Of a DNA stretch of 64,000 nucleotides, positions 51,805 through 59,944 are shown piece by piece; position 1 is the stretch's first letter, and each line of letters begins with the position of its first letter. The notes under the pieces were generated by a model that saw nothing but the letters and a program-made list of their open reading frames with translations, did no database searches and had not been told where the DNA came from. Made by a program: the position numbers and the translations under genes. Source of the DNA: Pseudonocardia kujensis (GTDB lineage: Bacteria; Actinomycetota; Actinomycetes; Mycobacteriales; Pseudonocardiaceae); assembly GCF_021283305.1 (NCBI RefSeq), contig NZ_JAJSOK010000026.1, positions 1 to 64,000 on the forward strand. The letters run 5' to 3'.

Positions 51805-52557
51805 GTGGGAACTCGGCTCGGGTCCAAGACGGCGCTGGTCACAGGCGCAGCTGGCGCGCTGGGCGGCGCGGTGGCGCGCTCCTTCGCCGACGAGGGGGTG
51901 GAGCGCCTGGTTCTCGTCGACCTCGATCCGGTCAGGGCGGAGAAGCTCGCCGGTGAGGACTGGGCCGCCGGGGTCGACGTGATCGCCGACGGGCTTGATG
52001 TCACCGACGGTGATGCCTACGACGCTCTCGTCGCCCGGATTGTCGCGGAGCACGGATCGGTCGACGTTGTCGTCAACGCCGCCGGGAACGTGTCTCCATA
52101 CGCACCCATCCACGAACTCTCGACCGAGGACTTCGAGAAGTCCCTGCGCGCCCACCTGACGGGAACGTTCCACACGATCCGGGCCGTGGCCCGGGCACAG
52201 CGCGGCGCGGCGCCGGCGTCGATCGTCGCCATCGCCTCGGTGGCCGGAATGACGGTGTGGCCCAACGCCGCCCCCTACTCCGCCGCCAAGGCCGGGGTCA
52301 TCCAGCTGAGCCGGGTCGCGGCGCGCGAGTACGCCGAGGACGGGATCCGAGTGAACGCAGTGTGCCCTGGCACGTTCCTGTCCTCGCGCCACGAAGCCAT
52401 GTCCCAGTCCACACTGGAGGCCATCGGAGCCCGGCACCCTCTGGGCTTCGGATCTTCGGGCGACATCACGGGCGCGATTGTCTACCTGGCCTGCGACGAG
52501 TCCCGCTGGGTCACGGGCCACGCCCTGGTCGTCGACGGAGGGTGTGCCCTGGGTTGA
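51805..52557 (+). CDS. Short-chain dehydrogenase/reductase
   Basis: A 250-residue classical SDR with ALVTGAAGALGGAVARSF, NAAGNVSP, SIVAIASVAG, catalytic YSAAKAGVIQL and the terminal WVTGHALVVDGG. I took the GTG at 51805; the ribosome site is weak. It lies between two MFS carrier genes on the same strand and probably oxidises an alcohol intermediate of the imported acid. Confidence 0.9.
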   Translation: MGTRLGSKTALVTGAAGALGGAVARSFADEGVERLVLVDLDPVRAEKLAGEDWAAGVDVIADGLDVTDGDAYDALVARIVAEHGSVDVVVNAAGNVSPYAPIHELSTEDFEKSLRAHLTGTFHTIRAVARAQRGAAPASIVAIASVAGMTVWPNAAPYSAAKAGVIQLSRVAAREYAEDGIRVNAVCPGTFLSSRHEAMSQSTLEAIGARHPLGFGSSGDITGAIVYLACDESRWVTGHALVVDGGCALG

Positions 52558-52800
52558 GCGCTCAGCGATCCGCGCCCGGACTAGAGAGTCGATTTGCTGA
52601 TGAACTCGCCAGGGCTAGCTCGACATTGACCTCCGCATCTCTATGGGGACAGGTAGTTCGGACCCACTCGATCGTCATGCTCGGCCCGCTGATCCATTAC
52701 CGCGGGTTAGCCGACCGCGGGGCTGCCGACGACGAGGGCAGCCGGCTCGTCTGCACGTACGTCAACTAGACACTCCCGTCCTCCCGAAGGAGCAGGTTCG
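52558..52800. other. Intergenic region between SDR and second MFS gene, no gene recognised
   Basis: A 243-base gap with no credible coding sequence, although one frame from the SDR direction stays open to 52769. A GAAGGAGCAG ribosome site for the next gene ends it. A separate promoter for the 52801 operon may lie here. Confidence 0.4.
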
Positions 52801-54138
52801 ATGACGAATCCCGCCGGACTGGCAGCGGCTGTGCCGGACATCGAGGACCGCATCTACCGCAAGATGCGCCGTCGACTCATCCCCATAGTCATGCTCGGCC
52901 TGTTCATCTCCAACGTCGACCGGATCAACATTGGCGTCCTCGCGGGTCCGATGTCACTGGACCTCGGCCTGACCGCGGCCGCGTTCGGCCTGGCGGCTGG
53001 CCTGTTCGCCGTCGGTTACAGCCTCTTCGAGATCCCGTCGAACATGGCGCTGGCCAAGTTCGGCGCCCGCCGTTGGATCGCCCGCATCATGGTCTCCTGG
53101 GGTGCGGTCACGATGCTCCTGGGCACCGTGCAGAACGAGCTCTCCCTCCACATCCTGCGCGCCCTGCTCGGGGTCGCCGAGGCCGGGTTCGTCCCGGGAG
53201 TGCTGCTCTACATGGCGATCTGGTGCCCGCCGCGGATGCTGCCGAAGACGTACTCGATGATGAACCTCGCCGTCCCCGTCGCGCTCGCGCTCGGCTCCGT
53301 GCTGACCTCCACCCTGCTCGGCCTGCACGGGCTGCTCGGACTCGCGGGCTGGCGCTGGGCGTTCCTGCTGGAGGGAATACCCGCGGTCCTCCTCGGCGTC
53401 TACATCTGGTTCCGCTTCCCCAACACCCCGGCCGACGCGGGCTGGCTCGACGCCGACGAGAAGGCCTACCTCGCCGAGGCCGGCGTACAGACTGACAACA
53501 CCCGCGCACACCGGTTCGAGCAGCTCGGGGCCGTGCTCCGGCGGCCCGCCGCATGGATGTTCACCCTCACCTACTTCTGCATGGGACTCGGCTACTGGAC
53601 GACCATCTACTTCCTCCCCACCATCGTCCGCGAGCAGTTCGGCCTCGATGCCGCCGCGGCAGGCTTCGTCTCGGCCATCCCCTGGGCCTTCTCCGTGCTC
53701 GTCATGCTGGCGGTGATGCGCAGCGTGACCAGGACCGGCGACCGGACCTGGCACCTGACGATCCTGCAGCTCGTCGGAGCCGTGGGAGTGTTCGTCGCGG
53801 CCTCGACCGGCACTCCTGTCCTCGCCCTGATCGGCCTCAGCCTCGGCGGCGCGAGCTTCTTCGGCACCTTGTCGACCTGGCAGTCGATGCAAGCACAGGT
53901 CTTCGCCGGGGACCAGGCCGCGGTCGCGCTGGGCATGATCACAGGGTTCACGAGCCTCAGCGGCCTGCTCGGGCCCTCTGTCATGGGCGTGATCAAGGAC
54001 GCGACCGGCTCCACCCACACCGGCCTGCTGATCATGTCCGGGTTCTTCGTCGCCGCCGCGGTCCTCATGTTCTTCGTGAGCCGCTGGACGGACCGGGTCA
54101 CCGGCGGGCTGGCCGCCCGCGTGCCCGTGCCCGCCTGA
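52801..54138 (+). CDS. MFS transporter, ACS type, copy 2
   Basis: A 445-residue twelve-segment carrier. Segment 1 reads MLGLFISNVDRINIGVLAGP with the same D-R-x-N pattern as the carrier at 50361, and segment 2 FAVGYSLFEIPSNMALAKFG. The two are related copies, diverged enough to prefer different acids. ATG 52801 follows GAAGGAG. It starts an operon with the Old Yellow Enzyme, the second VOC protein and the lactonase-like enzyme. Confidence 0.93.
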   Translation: MTNPAGLAAAVPDIEDRIYRKMRRRLIPIVMLGLFISNVDRINIGVLAGPMSLDLGLTAAAFGLAAGLFAVGYSLFEIPSNMALAKFGARRWIARIMVSWGAVTMLLGTVQNELSLHILRALLGVAEAGFVPGVLLYMAIWCPPRMLPKTYSMMNLAVPVALALGSVLTSTLLGLHGLLGLAGWRWAFLLEGIPAVLLGVYIWFRFPNTPADAGWLDADEKAYLAEAGVQTDNTRAHRFEQLGAVLRRPAAWMFTLTYFCMGLGYWTTIYFLPTIVREQFGLDAAAAGFVSAIPWAFSVLVMLAVMRSVTRTGDRTWHLTILQLVGAVGVFVAASTGTPVLALIGLSLGGASFFGTLSTWQSMQAQVFAGDQAAVALGMITGFTSLSGLLGPSVMGVIKDATGSTHTGLLIMSGFFVAAAVLMFFVSRWTDRVTGGLAARVPVPA

Positions 54139-54157
54139 CCACTCGGAGGTACCAGTC

Positions 54158-55252
54158 GTGTCCGCCTTGTTCACCCCCTTCACGCTCCGCGGGGTCACCA
54201 GCCGCAACCGGATCTGGCTGGCGCCGATGTGCCAGTACTCGGTCACCGCCGAGGACGGGGTCCCCACCGACTGGCACCTCGCCCACCTGGGTACCCGTGC
54301 CGCGGGCGGGTTCGGCCTGGTCATGACCGAGGCCACCGGGGTGACCCCGGAGGGCCGGATCAGCCCGCGGGACACCGGGCTGTGGAACGACCGGCAGACC
54401 GCGGCCTGGGCCCGTATCGTCGGCTTCGTCCACGAGCAGGGTGCGGCGGCGGGCGTGCAGCTCGCGCACGCCGGCCGCAAGGGCGGCTCGTCGAACGGCT
54501 CGTGGTGGTTCGGCTCGCGTGTCCCGGCCTGGGAGACGATCGCCCCCTCGGCGGTAGTGTGGAACGGGTTCCCGGCGCCGCGCGCCATGGATGTCGCGGA
54601 CATCGAGGCGGTGGTGCGGGCCTTCGCCGAGTCCGCCCGCCGTGCCGACCAGGCCGGGTTCGACGTCGTCGAGTTGCACGGGGCGCACGGCTATCTGCTG
54701 CACGAGTTCCTCTCGCCGCTGTCCAACCTGCGGACCGACGGGTACGGCGGCTCCTTCGCGAACCGCATCCGGTTCCTCGTCGAGGTCGTCGACGCCACCC
54801 GGGCGGCGCTTCCCGACGAGAAGGCCCTGGTCGTGCGGCTGTCGGCGACGGACTGGATCGACGGCGGCTGGGACGTGGCGGAGACCGTCGAGCTCGCCGC
54901 CCTGCTCCGTGACCACGGCGTGGACCTCGTCGACGCCAGCTCGGGAGGCCTCGACGAGCGGCAGCAGATCCCCGTCGGACCTGGCTACCAGGTGGACTTC
55001 GCCCAGGAGATCCGTGCCAAGTCCGGGGTACCGACCGGCGCGGTCGGGCTGCTGACCGATCCCGCCCAGGCCGAGGACGTGATCGTCACAGGCCGGGCGG
55101 ACGTCGTCTCGATCGGCCGGGCCGCCCTCCGCGAACCGGCCTGGCCGCTACGTGCCGCGCACGAGCTCGGGCTGTCCCGGTTCGAGGCCCCCTACCCACC
55201 CGCCTACGCCAAGGGGGCCTGGCGACCCGCCGACGCCCCCGCCGAACGCTGA
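54158..55252 (+). CDS. NADH:flavin oxidoreductase, Old Yellow Enzyme family (YqjM/XenA-like)
   Basis: A 364-residue FMN TIM-barrel. Signatures are RIWLAPMCQYS near the start, QLAHAGRKGG, the classic HGAHGYLLHEFLSPLSNLRT with DGYGGS, and RADVVSIGRAALREPAW at the phosphate site. It reduces an activated C=C bond with NAD(P)H. GTG 54158 follows GGAGG. The place between carrier and VOC genes suggests reduction of an unsaturated ketone or lactone intermediate. Confidence 0.93.
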   Translation: MSALFTPFTLRGVTSRNRIWLAPMCQYSVTAEDGVPTDWHLAHLGTRAAGGFGLVMTEATGVTPEGRISPRDTGLWNDRQTAAWARIVGFVHEQGAAAGVQLAHAGRKGGSSNGSWWFGSRVPAWETIAPSAVVWNGFPAPRAMDVADIEAVVRAFAESARRADQAGFDVVELHGAHGYLLHEFLSPLSNLRTDGYGGSFANRIRFLVEVVDATRAALPDEKALVVRLSATDWIDGGWDVAETVELAALLRDHGVDLVDASSGGLDERQQIPVGPGYQVDFAQEIRAKSGVPTGAVGLLTDPAQAEDVIVTGRADVVSIGRAALREPAWPLRAAHELGLSRFEAPYPPAYAKGAWRPADAPAER

Positions 55253-55266
55253 ACGGAGAACCACGG

Positions 55267-55740
55267 ATGAAGATGCGCCTGCACCACGTGAACGTCGTCT
55301 CGGACGACATGGAGGAGCTGAACGGCTTCTACAAGGACGTGCTCGGCCTCGACCAGATCCCGATGATCATCGAGGACGTGCAGGGTCGGACCGCCGTCGA
55401 GGGGGAGTCGGAGGAGGACGCACAGCGCCGATCCAACGCGGCCATGTTCAACCCCTCCAACGCCGCATTCTTCGACGTCAGCGGAAAGGACGAGCTGCAG
55501 ATCCACATCGGCCGTCGGCAGGCCTACCTCGCGCACCGGCTGGGCCACACCGTCAACCCGGTCCTGAAGGGGCACTTCGCTTTTCGCACCGACGACCTCG
55601 ACGCCGTCCGCAAGGCGCTCAACGAGGCCGGCATCCCCTTCTCCGACTACGGCGAGTGGGTCGTGAAGGGCTGGGACCAGATCTTCCTGACCGACCCCGC
55701 AGGCAACGTCGTGGAGATCCAGCAGGTACTCACGGACTGA
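55267..55740 (+). CDS. VOC-superfamily enzyme, copy 2
   Basis: A 157-residue protein nearly superimposable on the VOC enzyme at 48901: RLHHVNVVSDDMEELNGFYK, KGHFAFRTDDLDAVRKALNE, AGIPFSDYGEWVVKGWDQIF and NVVEIQQ share the same metal His, His, Glu positions. Differences cluster in the acidic loop at residues 40-60. ATG 55267 follows GGAGAACC. It is 14 bases after the OYE gene, so co-translated. The chemistry is unknown; two copies in two adjoining operons suggest two related substrates or steps. Confidence 0.88.
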   Translation: MKMRLHHVNVVSDDMEELNGFYKDVLGLDQIPMIIEDVQGRTAVEGESEEDAQRRSNAAMFNPSNAAFFDVSGKDELQIHIGRRQAYLAHRLGHTVNPVLKGHFAFRTDDLDAVRKALNEAGIPFSDYGEWVVKGWDQIFLTDPAGNVVEIQQVLTD

Positions 55741-55764
55741 CCTCTTCTCGGAAGGATGCTGACG

Positions 55765-56538
55765 ATGACGACAGCGAAACGCCTCATCCCCCTGGCGGGC
55801 GGGAGCATCACCCTCGACTCCGGCTTCCTCGTGATGGGTGGGAAGGAGGAGATCACCGCTCCGTGCCCGGTCTTCCTCATCGAGCACTCGCGCGGGCTCG
55901 TTCTGTTCGACACAGGGATGGCGCCTGACGCGTGGGAGGACCCGCGCGGGGTCTACGGCGACCTGATGGACACCCTTAAGCTCACCCTGCCCGCGGAGAA
56001 CCGGCTGGACCGCCAGCTCGCCAACCACGGTTTCACCCCCGCGGACGTCACCCACGTCGTCATATCCCACGGACACTTCGACCATACCGGCGGGCTCGGG
56101 CTCTTCCCGCATGCGCAGATCTACATGTCGCTCGAGGACATCCGGTACGCCTTCTGGCCGGACCCGCTCTACTCGCAGTTCTTCGGGCGAGCGGACCTCG
56201 ACCGGGCCCGCGCGTACGCCTGGAACCCGCTGAGCTGGGACCTCGACCTGTTCGGGGACGGCAGCGTGCAGATCATCCGGACACCCGGACACACCGACGG
56301 CGAGCTGTCGATGGTGGTGAAGCTGCCGTCCCGCTCCTTCCTCATCACCGCCGACGCCGTGCACGCGCGCGACCAGCTCGCCACCGTGATGCCCTGCCCG
56401 GTCGACATGAACGCCTCGGCCAGCGTGCAGTCGATCCACCGCATCAACCAGCTCGCCTTCGCCCACGACGCGGAGATCTGGGTCATGCACGACCCGGACG
56501 ACTGGGCGCGGCTCGGCGGCACCGACTGCTACAGCTGA
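55765..56538 (+). CDS. Metallo-beta-lactamase-fold lactonase (N-acyl-homoserine-lactonase-like)
   Basis: A 257-residue MBL-fold protein of the AiiA/AttM branch. It has FDTGMAPDAWEDP, the zinc motif SHGHFDHTGG, TPGHTDGELSM with the third His and ITADAVHARD with the bridging Asp. Such enzymes open gamma-lactones. ATG 55765 is nine bases from GGAAGG; an ATG at 55756 is too close. In this operon it more likely opens a lactone catabolite than a signal molecule, but quorum-signal cleavage is an alternative. Confidence 0.88.
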   Translation: MTTAKRLIPLAGGSITLDSGFLVMGGKEEITAPCPVFLIEHSRGLVLFDTGMAPDAWEDPRGVYGDLMDTLKLTLPAENRLDRQLANHGFTPADVTHVVISHGHFDHTGGLGLFPHAQIYMSLEDIRYAFWPDPLYSQFFGRADLDRARAYAWNPLSWDLDLFGDGSVQIIRTPGHTDGELSMVVKLPSRSFLITADAVHARDQLATVMPCPVDMNASASVQSIHRINQLAFAHDAEIWVMHDPDDWARLGGTDCYS

Positions 56539-56548
56539 GGAGCGTGCC

Positions 56549-57037
56549 GTGCCCAAGAGCATGAGCTCGACGGATGTTCTCCGGCAGGCGATAGAGCGGC
56601 TGGGCCTCGACCACCTAGTCGAGGCCCAGCCGCGCGAGCGGGGTCTCCATCGCCTGCAGGTCGCGAGCGTGGCCGCAGGCGCGGCGGAGGGACAGGCGAT
56701 CCTCTACGCGGCGGAGGTGATGCGCACCGCCGGGGGCGAGTCCGCGCTCGACACCGCGCAGGATCTCGCGTTCCGCGCCACCCGGATGCTCGCCCGCGAC
56801 GAGCGCACGGGTGAGGTCCTGTGGTGTCTGTGGACGCTGCGGCGGCTCGTGCATCGACTCGCTCGCGCGCGGGAGCGCGCGCCCGACGACCACCTCGAAG
56901 CGGCGGGTGCTGCGCTCCACGCCGTCCACGCTTTCCTCTCCGCCTCCCTGTCCGAGACCGAGCCCCTGCAGAGCGCGCTGCGCGCGGAGGCCGCCCAGGG
57001 GCTGGACCGCGCCGCCGAGCACCTCGAATCGAAATGA
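56549..57037 (+). CDS. Unrecognised helical protein (162 residues) overlapping a long hairpin
   Basis: GTG 56549 is close to GAGGAG and lies 11 bases after the lactonase gene. The protein is almost all helix, Ala/Leu/Arg-rich, with AAEVMRTAGGESALDTAQDL and TGEVLWCLWTLRRLVHRLAR, and no membrane segment or known domain that I can see. Codons 16-28 (RLGLDHLVEAQPR region) coincide with a perfect 16-bp hairpin, so either the hairpin is tolerated within a real gene or translation starts later. Function unknown. Confidence 0.55.
   Translation: MPKSMSSTDVLRQAIERLGLDHLVEAQPRERGLHRLQVASVAAGAAEGQAILYAAEVMRTAGGESALDTAQDLAFRATRMLARDERTGEVLWCLWTLRRLVHRLARARERAPDDHLEAAGAALHAVHAFLSASLSETEPLQSALRAEAAQGLDRAAEHLESK
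56596..56633 (+). other. Perfect 16-bp inverted repeat with a six-base loop
   Basis: GCGGCTGGGCCTCGAC (56596-56611), loop CACCTA, then GTCGAGGCCCAGCCGC (56618-56633). It is by far the most stable hairpin I found in the window. There is no T-run after it. It lies 58 bases after the lactonase stop, so it may stop or slow transcription at the end of that operon, or control the frame it lies in. Confidence 0.75.
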
Positions 57038-57299
57038 TCATGCACGGGGTGTGTCGCAAAGCAGAACACCTGCGGAAACGTCGGTGGGCGGGACCTACGC
57101 CACGTCGTTCTACGCCACCGCGGTCCTCGGCGGCGAAGGCCTCGACATGTACCTGGTCGCGGTCGCGGGCATCGCCGTCGGGGTCCTCACGGGGCGAACA
57201 GTGTATTCGTCGGGCTCTTCCGAGCGGCGGTCATCATCGTGACCCTCGGGTCGTACTCGATCGAAGTCGACCGCGGCGGGGTCGAGTTCGGGCTCGCCC

Positions 57300-57966
57300 G
57301 CTGTTGGTGACCTCCAGTCCAGCCACCCGGGCGGCGACTCGAGCCCGACGGGACACCAGCACCGTGTGCCGGGGGTGCAAAGCTGCCACCACCGCCAACA
57401 CCGCGCTGCGGCGGTCGCGGTCCTCGCCGCGGAACCGGTATCAGTCGGCGGCGACGAGCACCATCGGCTGCAGCTGTGAGAGGCGGTCGACCGCGGCCTC
57501 GGGTGCGTAGTCCGCACCGACCGAGGCCCAGACCGCTCCGACGGCCGTGTTGGGAAGATAGCCGACGACGCGATCGCCCGTACCGACCCCGAGACCGCGC
57601 AGTGCGTCGGCGACGCCGGCCACCTGCCGTCGTAGGTCCTCGAAGGTCAGGACCTCGGCCGCCCTGGTCTCGTCGTGGGTGACGAATGCGGGCGCATCGG
57701 GGCTCGACGCACGGAGCAAGGGGTCCACGTAGTTGATCTGGACACCCGGGAACCATTAGGCGCCGGGTATGACGACGGCGTCCAGCACGTCCTGGTACTG
57801 GTTGCGGAACGAGACGTCGAGAAAGTCGTGCACGGCCGACCAGAACCCGGGGAGGCCGTTGAACGACCACCGCCAGAGTTGCTCGTAGTCGGCGAATCCG
57901 GCGGTGGCGGCTCAACCACCGGGTGAAGGCGCCGAGAGTGGAATCGTCGCGCTCGAGCGGTGTCAT
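57300..57966 (-). pseudogene. Acetoacetyl-CoA synthetase, N-terminal fragment with stops and a frameshift
   Basis: ATG 57966 begins MTPLERDDSTLGAFTRWL. After a frame change near 57910 the reading continues ATAGFADYEQLWRWSFNGLP, GFWSAVHDFLDVSF and LDAVVIPGA, reaches an in-frame TAA near 57759, resumes WFPGVQINYVDPLLRA and FEDLRRQVAGVADALRGLGV and then hits a TGA at 57441 before YRFRGED. This is the N-terminal third of acetoacetate-CoA ligases. The adenylation motifs are absent. The 57038-57299 stretch next to it holds nothing I can identify. Confidence 0.72.
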
Positions 57967-58057
57967 CCCGAGGTGCCCACCGCCGTGGCGGCTGCCTCGT
58001 CCGGATGACGACGATCGTGGGTGATCCATGGCATCTGGGCGTCCCCCTCTCGGTCCG

Positions 58058-58981
58058 TCACGTCGAATGCGTGCCGGCCATGTGTGCGGCGAGATCCTCC
58101 GGCTTCAGGAACGACGGAGGGGGAGGCGGCCCCCAGTTGTACAGACCGCGTGCCCCTTCGATGGTCTCCGGGCTCCAGAGCTGGTCCTGGACGATCTCGT
58201 CGAGGTCGGAGTAGTACTCGGAGAAGTTGCCCGCAGGGTCCTTGAGGTACCAGAAGAAGTTCGAGCCGATGTGGTGCCGTCCCAGGCCCCAGACGTGTCT
58301 TCCAGGGTCCTGTTCCAACATCGCCGTAGCGCCTCGGCCCACCTCGTCGACGTCGTCGACCTCCCAGGCCGTGTGGTGCAGGAACGTCGTCGGCGCGGCC
58401 TGCACCAGGACGTTGTGATGGTCGACCGAGCACCGCAGGAATGAGGCGAGGCCGGGGACCCGGTCGCTGAGCTTGAGTCCGAGACCGTCGCTGAAGAACC
58501 GTCGGCTGGCGTCCTCGTCGGGGCTCCCGATCACCACGTGACCGAGCTTTCGCGGGCGGACCCGCTCGGTGCGCTCGACCGCGGCGGCGCGGACGTCGGG
58601 CCTGTCAATCCGGCCCGGACCGTTGTAGAGCGGGGCCGGAGCGGGGGCGACCTCTCGACGCGGCGCGACTTTCAGGGTCACCCGCAGACCGGTGACCCGC
58701 TCGACCGCCTCGAGCCGGTCCTCGTCGTGGTGGTCGACCGGGATCTCCATGTCCCGCAGGCTGCGCGCCGCGCGGCCGAGATCGTCGGGATCGTCGACCT
58801 CGATCCGTAGCGCGTTCAGACGTCGGGCAGGGGCGCGGACGATGGTGAGCTGCTCGCCCCCGTCAGTGGTCGCGAAACGGCCCGGAGACGTCTCGGTCAA
58901 GCCGAAATCGCGGTAGTAGTCGCCGACAGCGGCGGGGTCCGGGACCCCCATCGTGACGGAGGCGAGGCGGTGCAGTGACAT
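58058..58981 (-). CDS. Two-domain VOC extradiol-dioxygenase-like protein
   Basis: A 307-residue protein with two VOC domains, as in type I extradiol dioxygenases. In the C-terminal domain the iron ligands are visible: His in KLGHVVIGSPDED, His in LHHTAWEVDD and Glu in NFSEYYSDLDE. It could cleave a catechol-like ring or act on another chelating diol. ATG 58981 (six bases after GGAG) is preferred over 58984. It is the last gene of the leftward P450 operon, directly after the FAH-family gene, and the two would be consecutive steps of ring cleavage and hydrolysis. Confidence 0.88.
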   Translation of the reverse strand: MSLHRLASVTMGVPDPAAVGDYYRDFGLTETSPGRFATTDGGEQLTIVRAPARRLNALRIEVDDPDDLGRAARSLRDMEIPVDHHDEDRLEAVERVTGLRVTLKVAPRREVAPAPAPLYNGPGRIDRPDVRAAAVERTERVRPRKLGHVVIGSPDEDASRRFFSDGLGLKLSDRVPGLASFLRCSVDHHNVLVQAAPTTFLHHTAWEVDDVDEVGRGATAMLEQDPGRHVWGLGRHHIGSNFFWYLKDPAGNFSEYYSDLDEIVQDQLWSPETIEGARGLYNWGPPPPPSFLKPEDLAAHMAGTHST

Positions 58982-58994
58982 CATGAGCTCCTCT

Positions 58995-59852
58995 CTAGTC
59001 GGCGGCGAGGCAGGTCTGCTCGATCTCGCCGATCCCTTCCACTCGGCTGACGATCCGGTCACCGGGGGTGAGGAACCGCGGCGGGGTGCGCGCGGCGCCC
59101 ACCCCCGCCGGTGTCCCGGTGAAGATCACGTCCCCTGGGTGCAGCGTGCAGATGCCGGAGAGCACCGACACGAGCTCCGGCACTGACCAGATCATCTGGG
59201 ATGTCCGGCTCTTCTGGACCTCCTCGCCATTGACCGCGCAGGTCAGCAGCAGGTCGTCGGGGTCGGCGAGCTCGTCCGGTGTGACCAGCCAGGGGCCGAT
59301 CGGGCCGAAGCCGGGGTAGGACTTCCCGAGCGAGAACTGCGGCGCCGGGCCCGCGCTCTGGACGGTCCGTTCGGAGAAGTCCTGGCCCACCGCGAGGCCC
59401 GCGACGGAGGACCACGCCTCGTCGACGGCCACGCCGGTAGCGGTTCTGCCGATGACGGCGACTAACTCCACCTCCCAGTCGACCGTCGGTCCCGCGAGGC
59501 GGAGCGGGCTGAAGGGCCCGGACAGCGAGGACGGGAACTTGGTGAATGTCGGCGGCACGAGCGTGCGCTCGGTGGCGAGGTTGGACTCCGCCGCGTGGTC
59601 CGCGTAGTTCAGCCCGACGGCGAACACTTGCGCCGGTCGTGGCGCCGGGTTACCGAGGCTCGCTCGGTCGAGAGCGACGACCTGGGCGTCGTCGATGTCC
59701 CCCGCCCACGCGACGAGGTCACTCCAGACCGGGTACAGGCTCGCGATGTCTGCGGAGAACCGGCCTCCACTCGCCTGCTCCACGTCCACACCCCTCAGCG
59801 GATCGGGATCGGTCACCACGTGGGCCCTGCCTCGCACTGTCGCCAGTCGCAC
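58995..59852 (-). CDS. Fumarylacetoacetate-hydrolase-family protein
   Basis: A 285-residue FAH-fold hydrolase. VFAVGLNYADHAAESN opens the catalytic domain, metal ligands are the Glu pair in VDWEVELVAVIG and Asp in VGQDFSERTVQ, and FTGTPAGVGAAR closes the active site. GTG 59852 is six bases from AGGAGG; the long frame upstream is spurious. It hydrolyses or decarboxylates ring-cleavage products (2-hydroxy-dienoate or acylpyruvate types). It is immediately upstream of the extradiol-like gene in the operon. Confidence 0.92.
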   Translation of the reverse strand: MRLATVRGRAHVVTDPDPLRGVDVEQASGGRFSADIASLYPVWSDLVAWAGDIDDAQVVALDRASLGNPAPRPAQVFAVGLNYADHAAESNLATERTLVPPTFTKFPSSLSGPFSPLRLAGPTVDWEVELVAVIGRTATGVAVDEAWSSVAGLAVGQDFSERTVQSAGPAPQFSLGKSYPGFGPIGPWLVTPDELADPDDLLLTCAVNGEEVQKSRTSQMIWSVPELVSVLSGICTLHPGDVIFTGTPAGVGAARTPPRFLTPGDRIVSRVEGIGEIEQTCLAAD

Positions 59853-59944
59853 CGGCCACCTCCTGGATGTCTCTCGTGCCCCGGCCGGCAGGCTGGGGCG
59901 ATCAGTACTCTCGGAACGTCTTGCCGCCGTAGGCGACACCGTCG

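Noticed and set aside
57072..57230. Hydrophobic frame resembling a membrane protein (LVAVAGIAVGVLTG)
   Set aside because: There is no start, no family I can name, and codon choice is not convincing. It is probably part of the relic zone.
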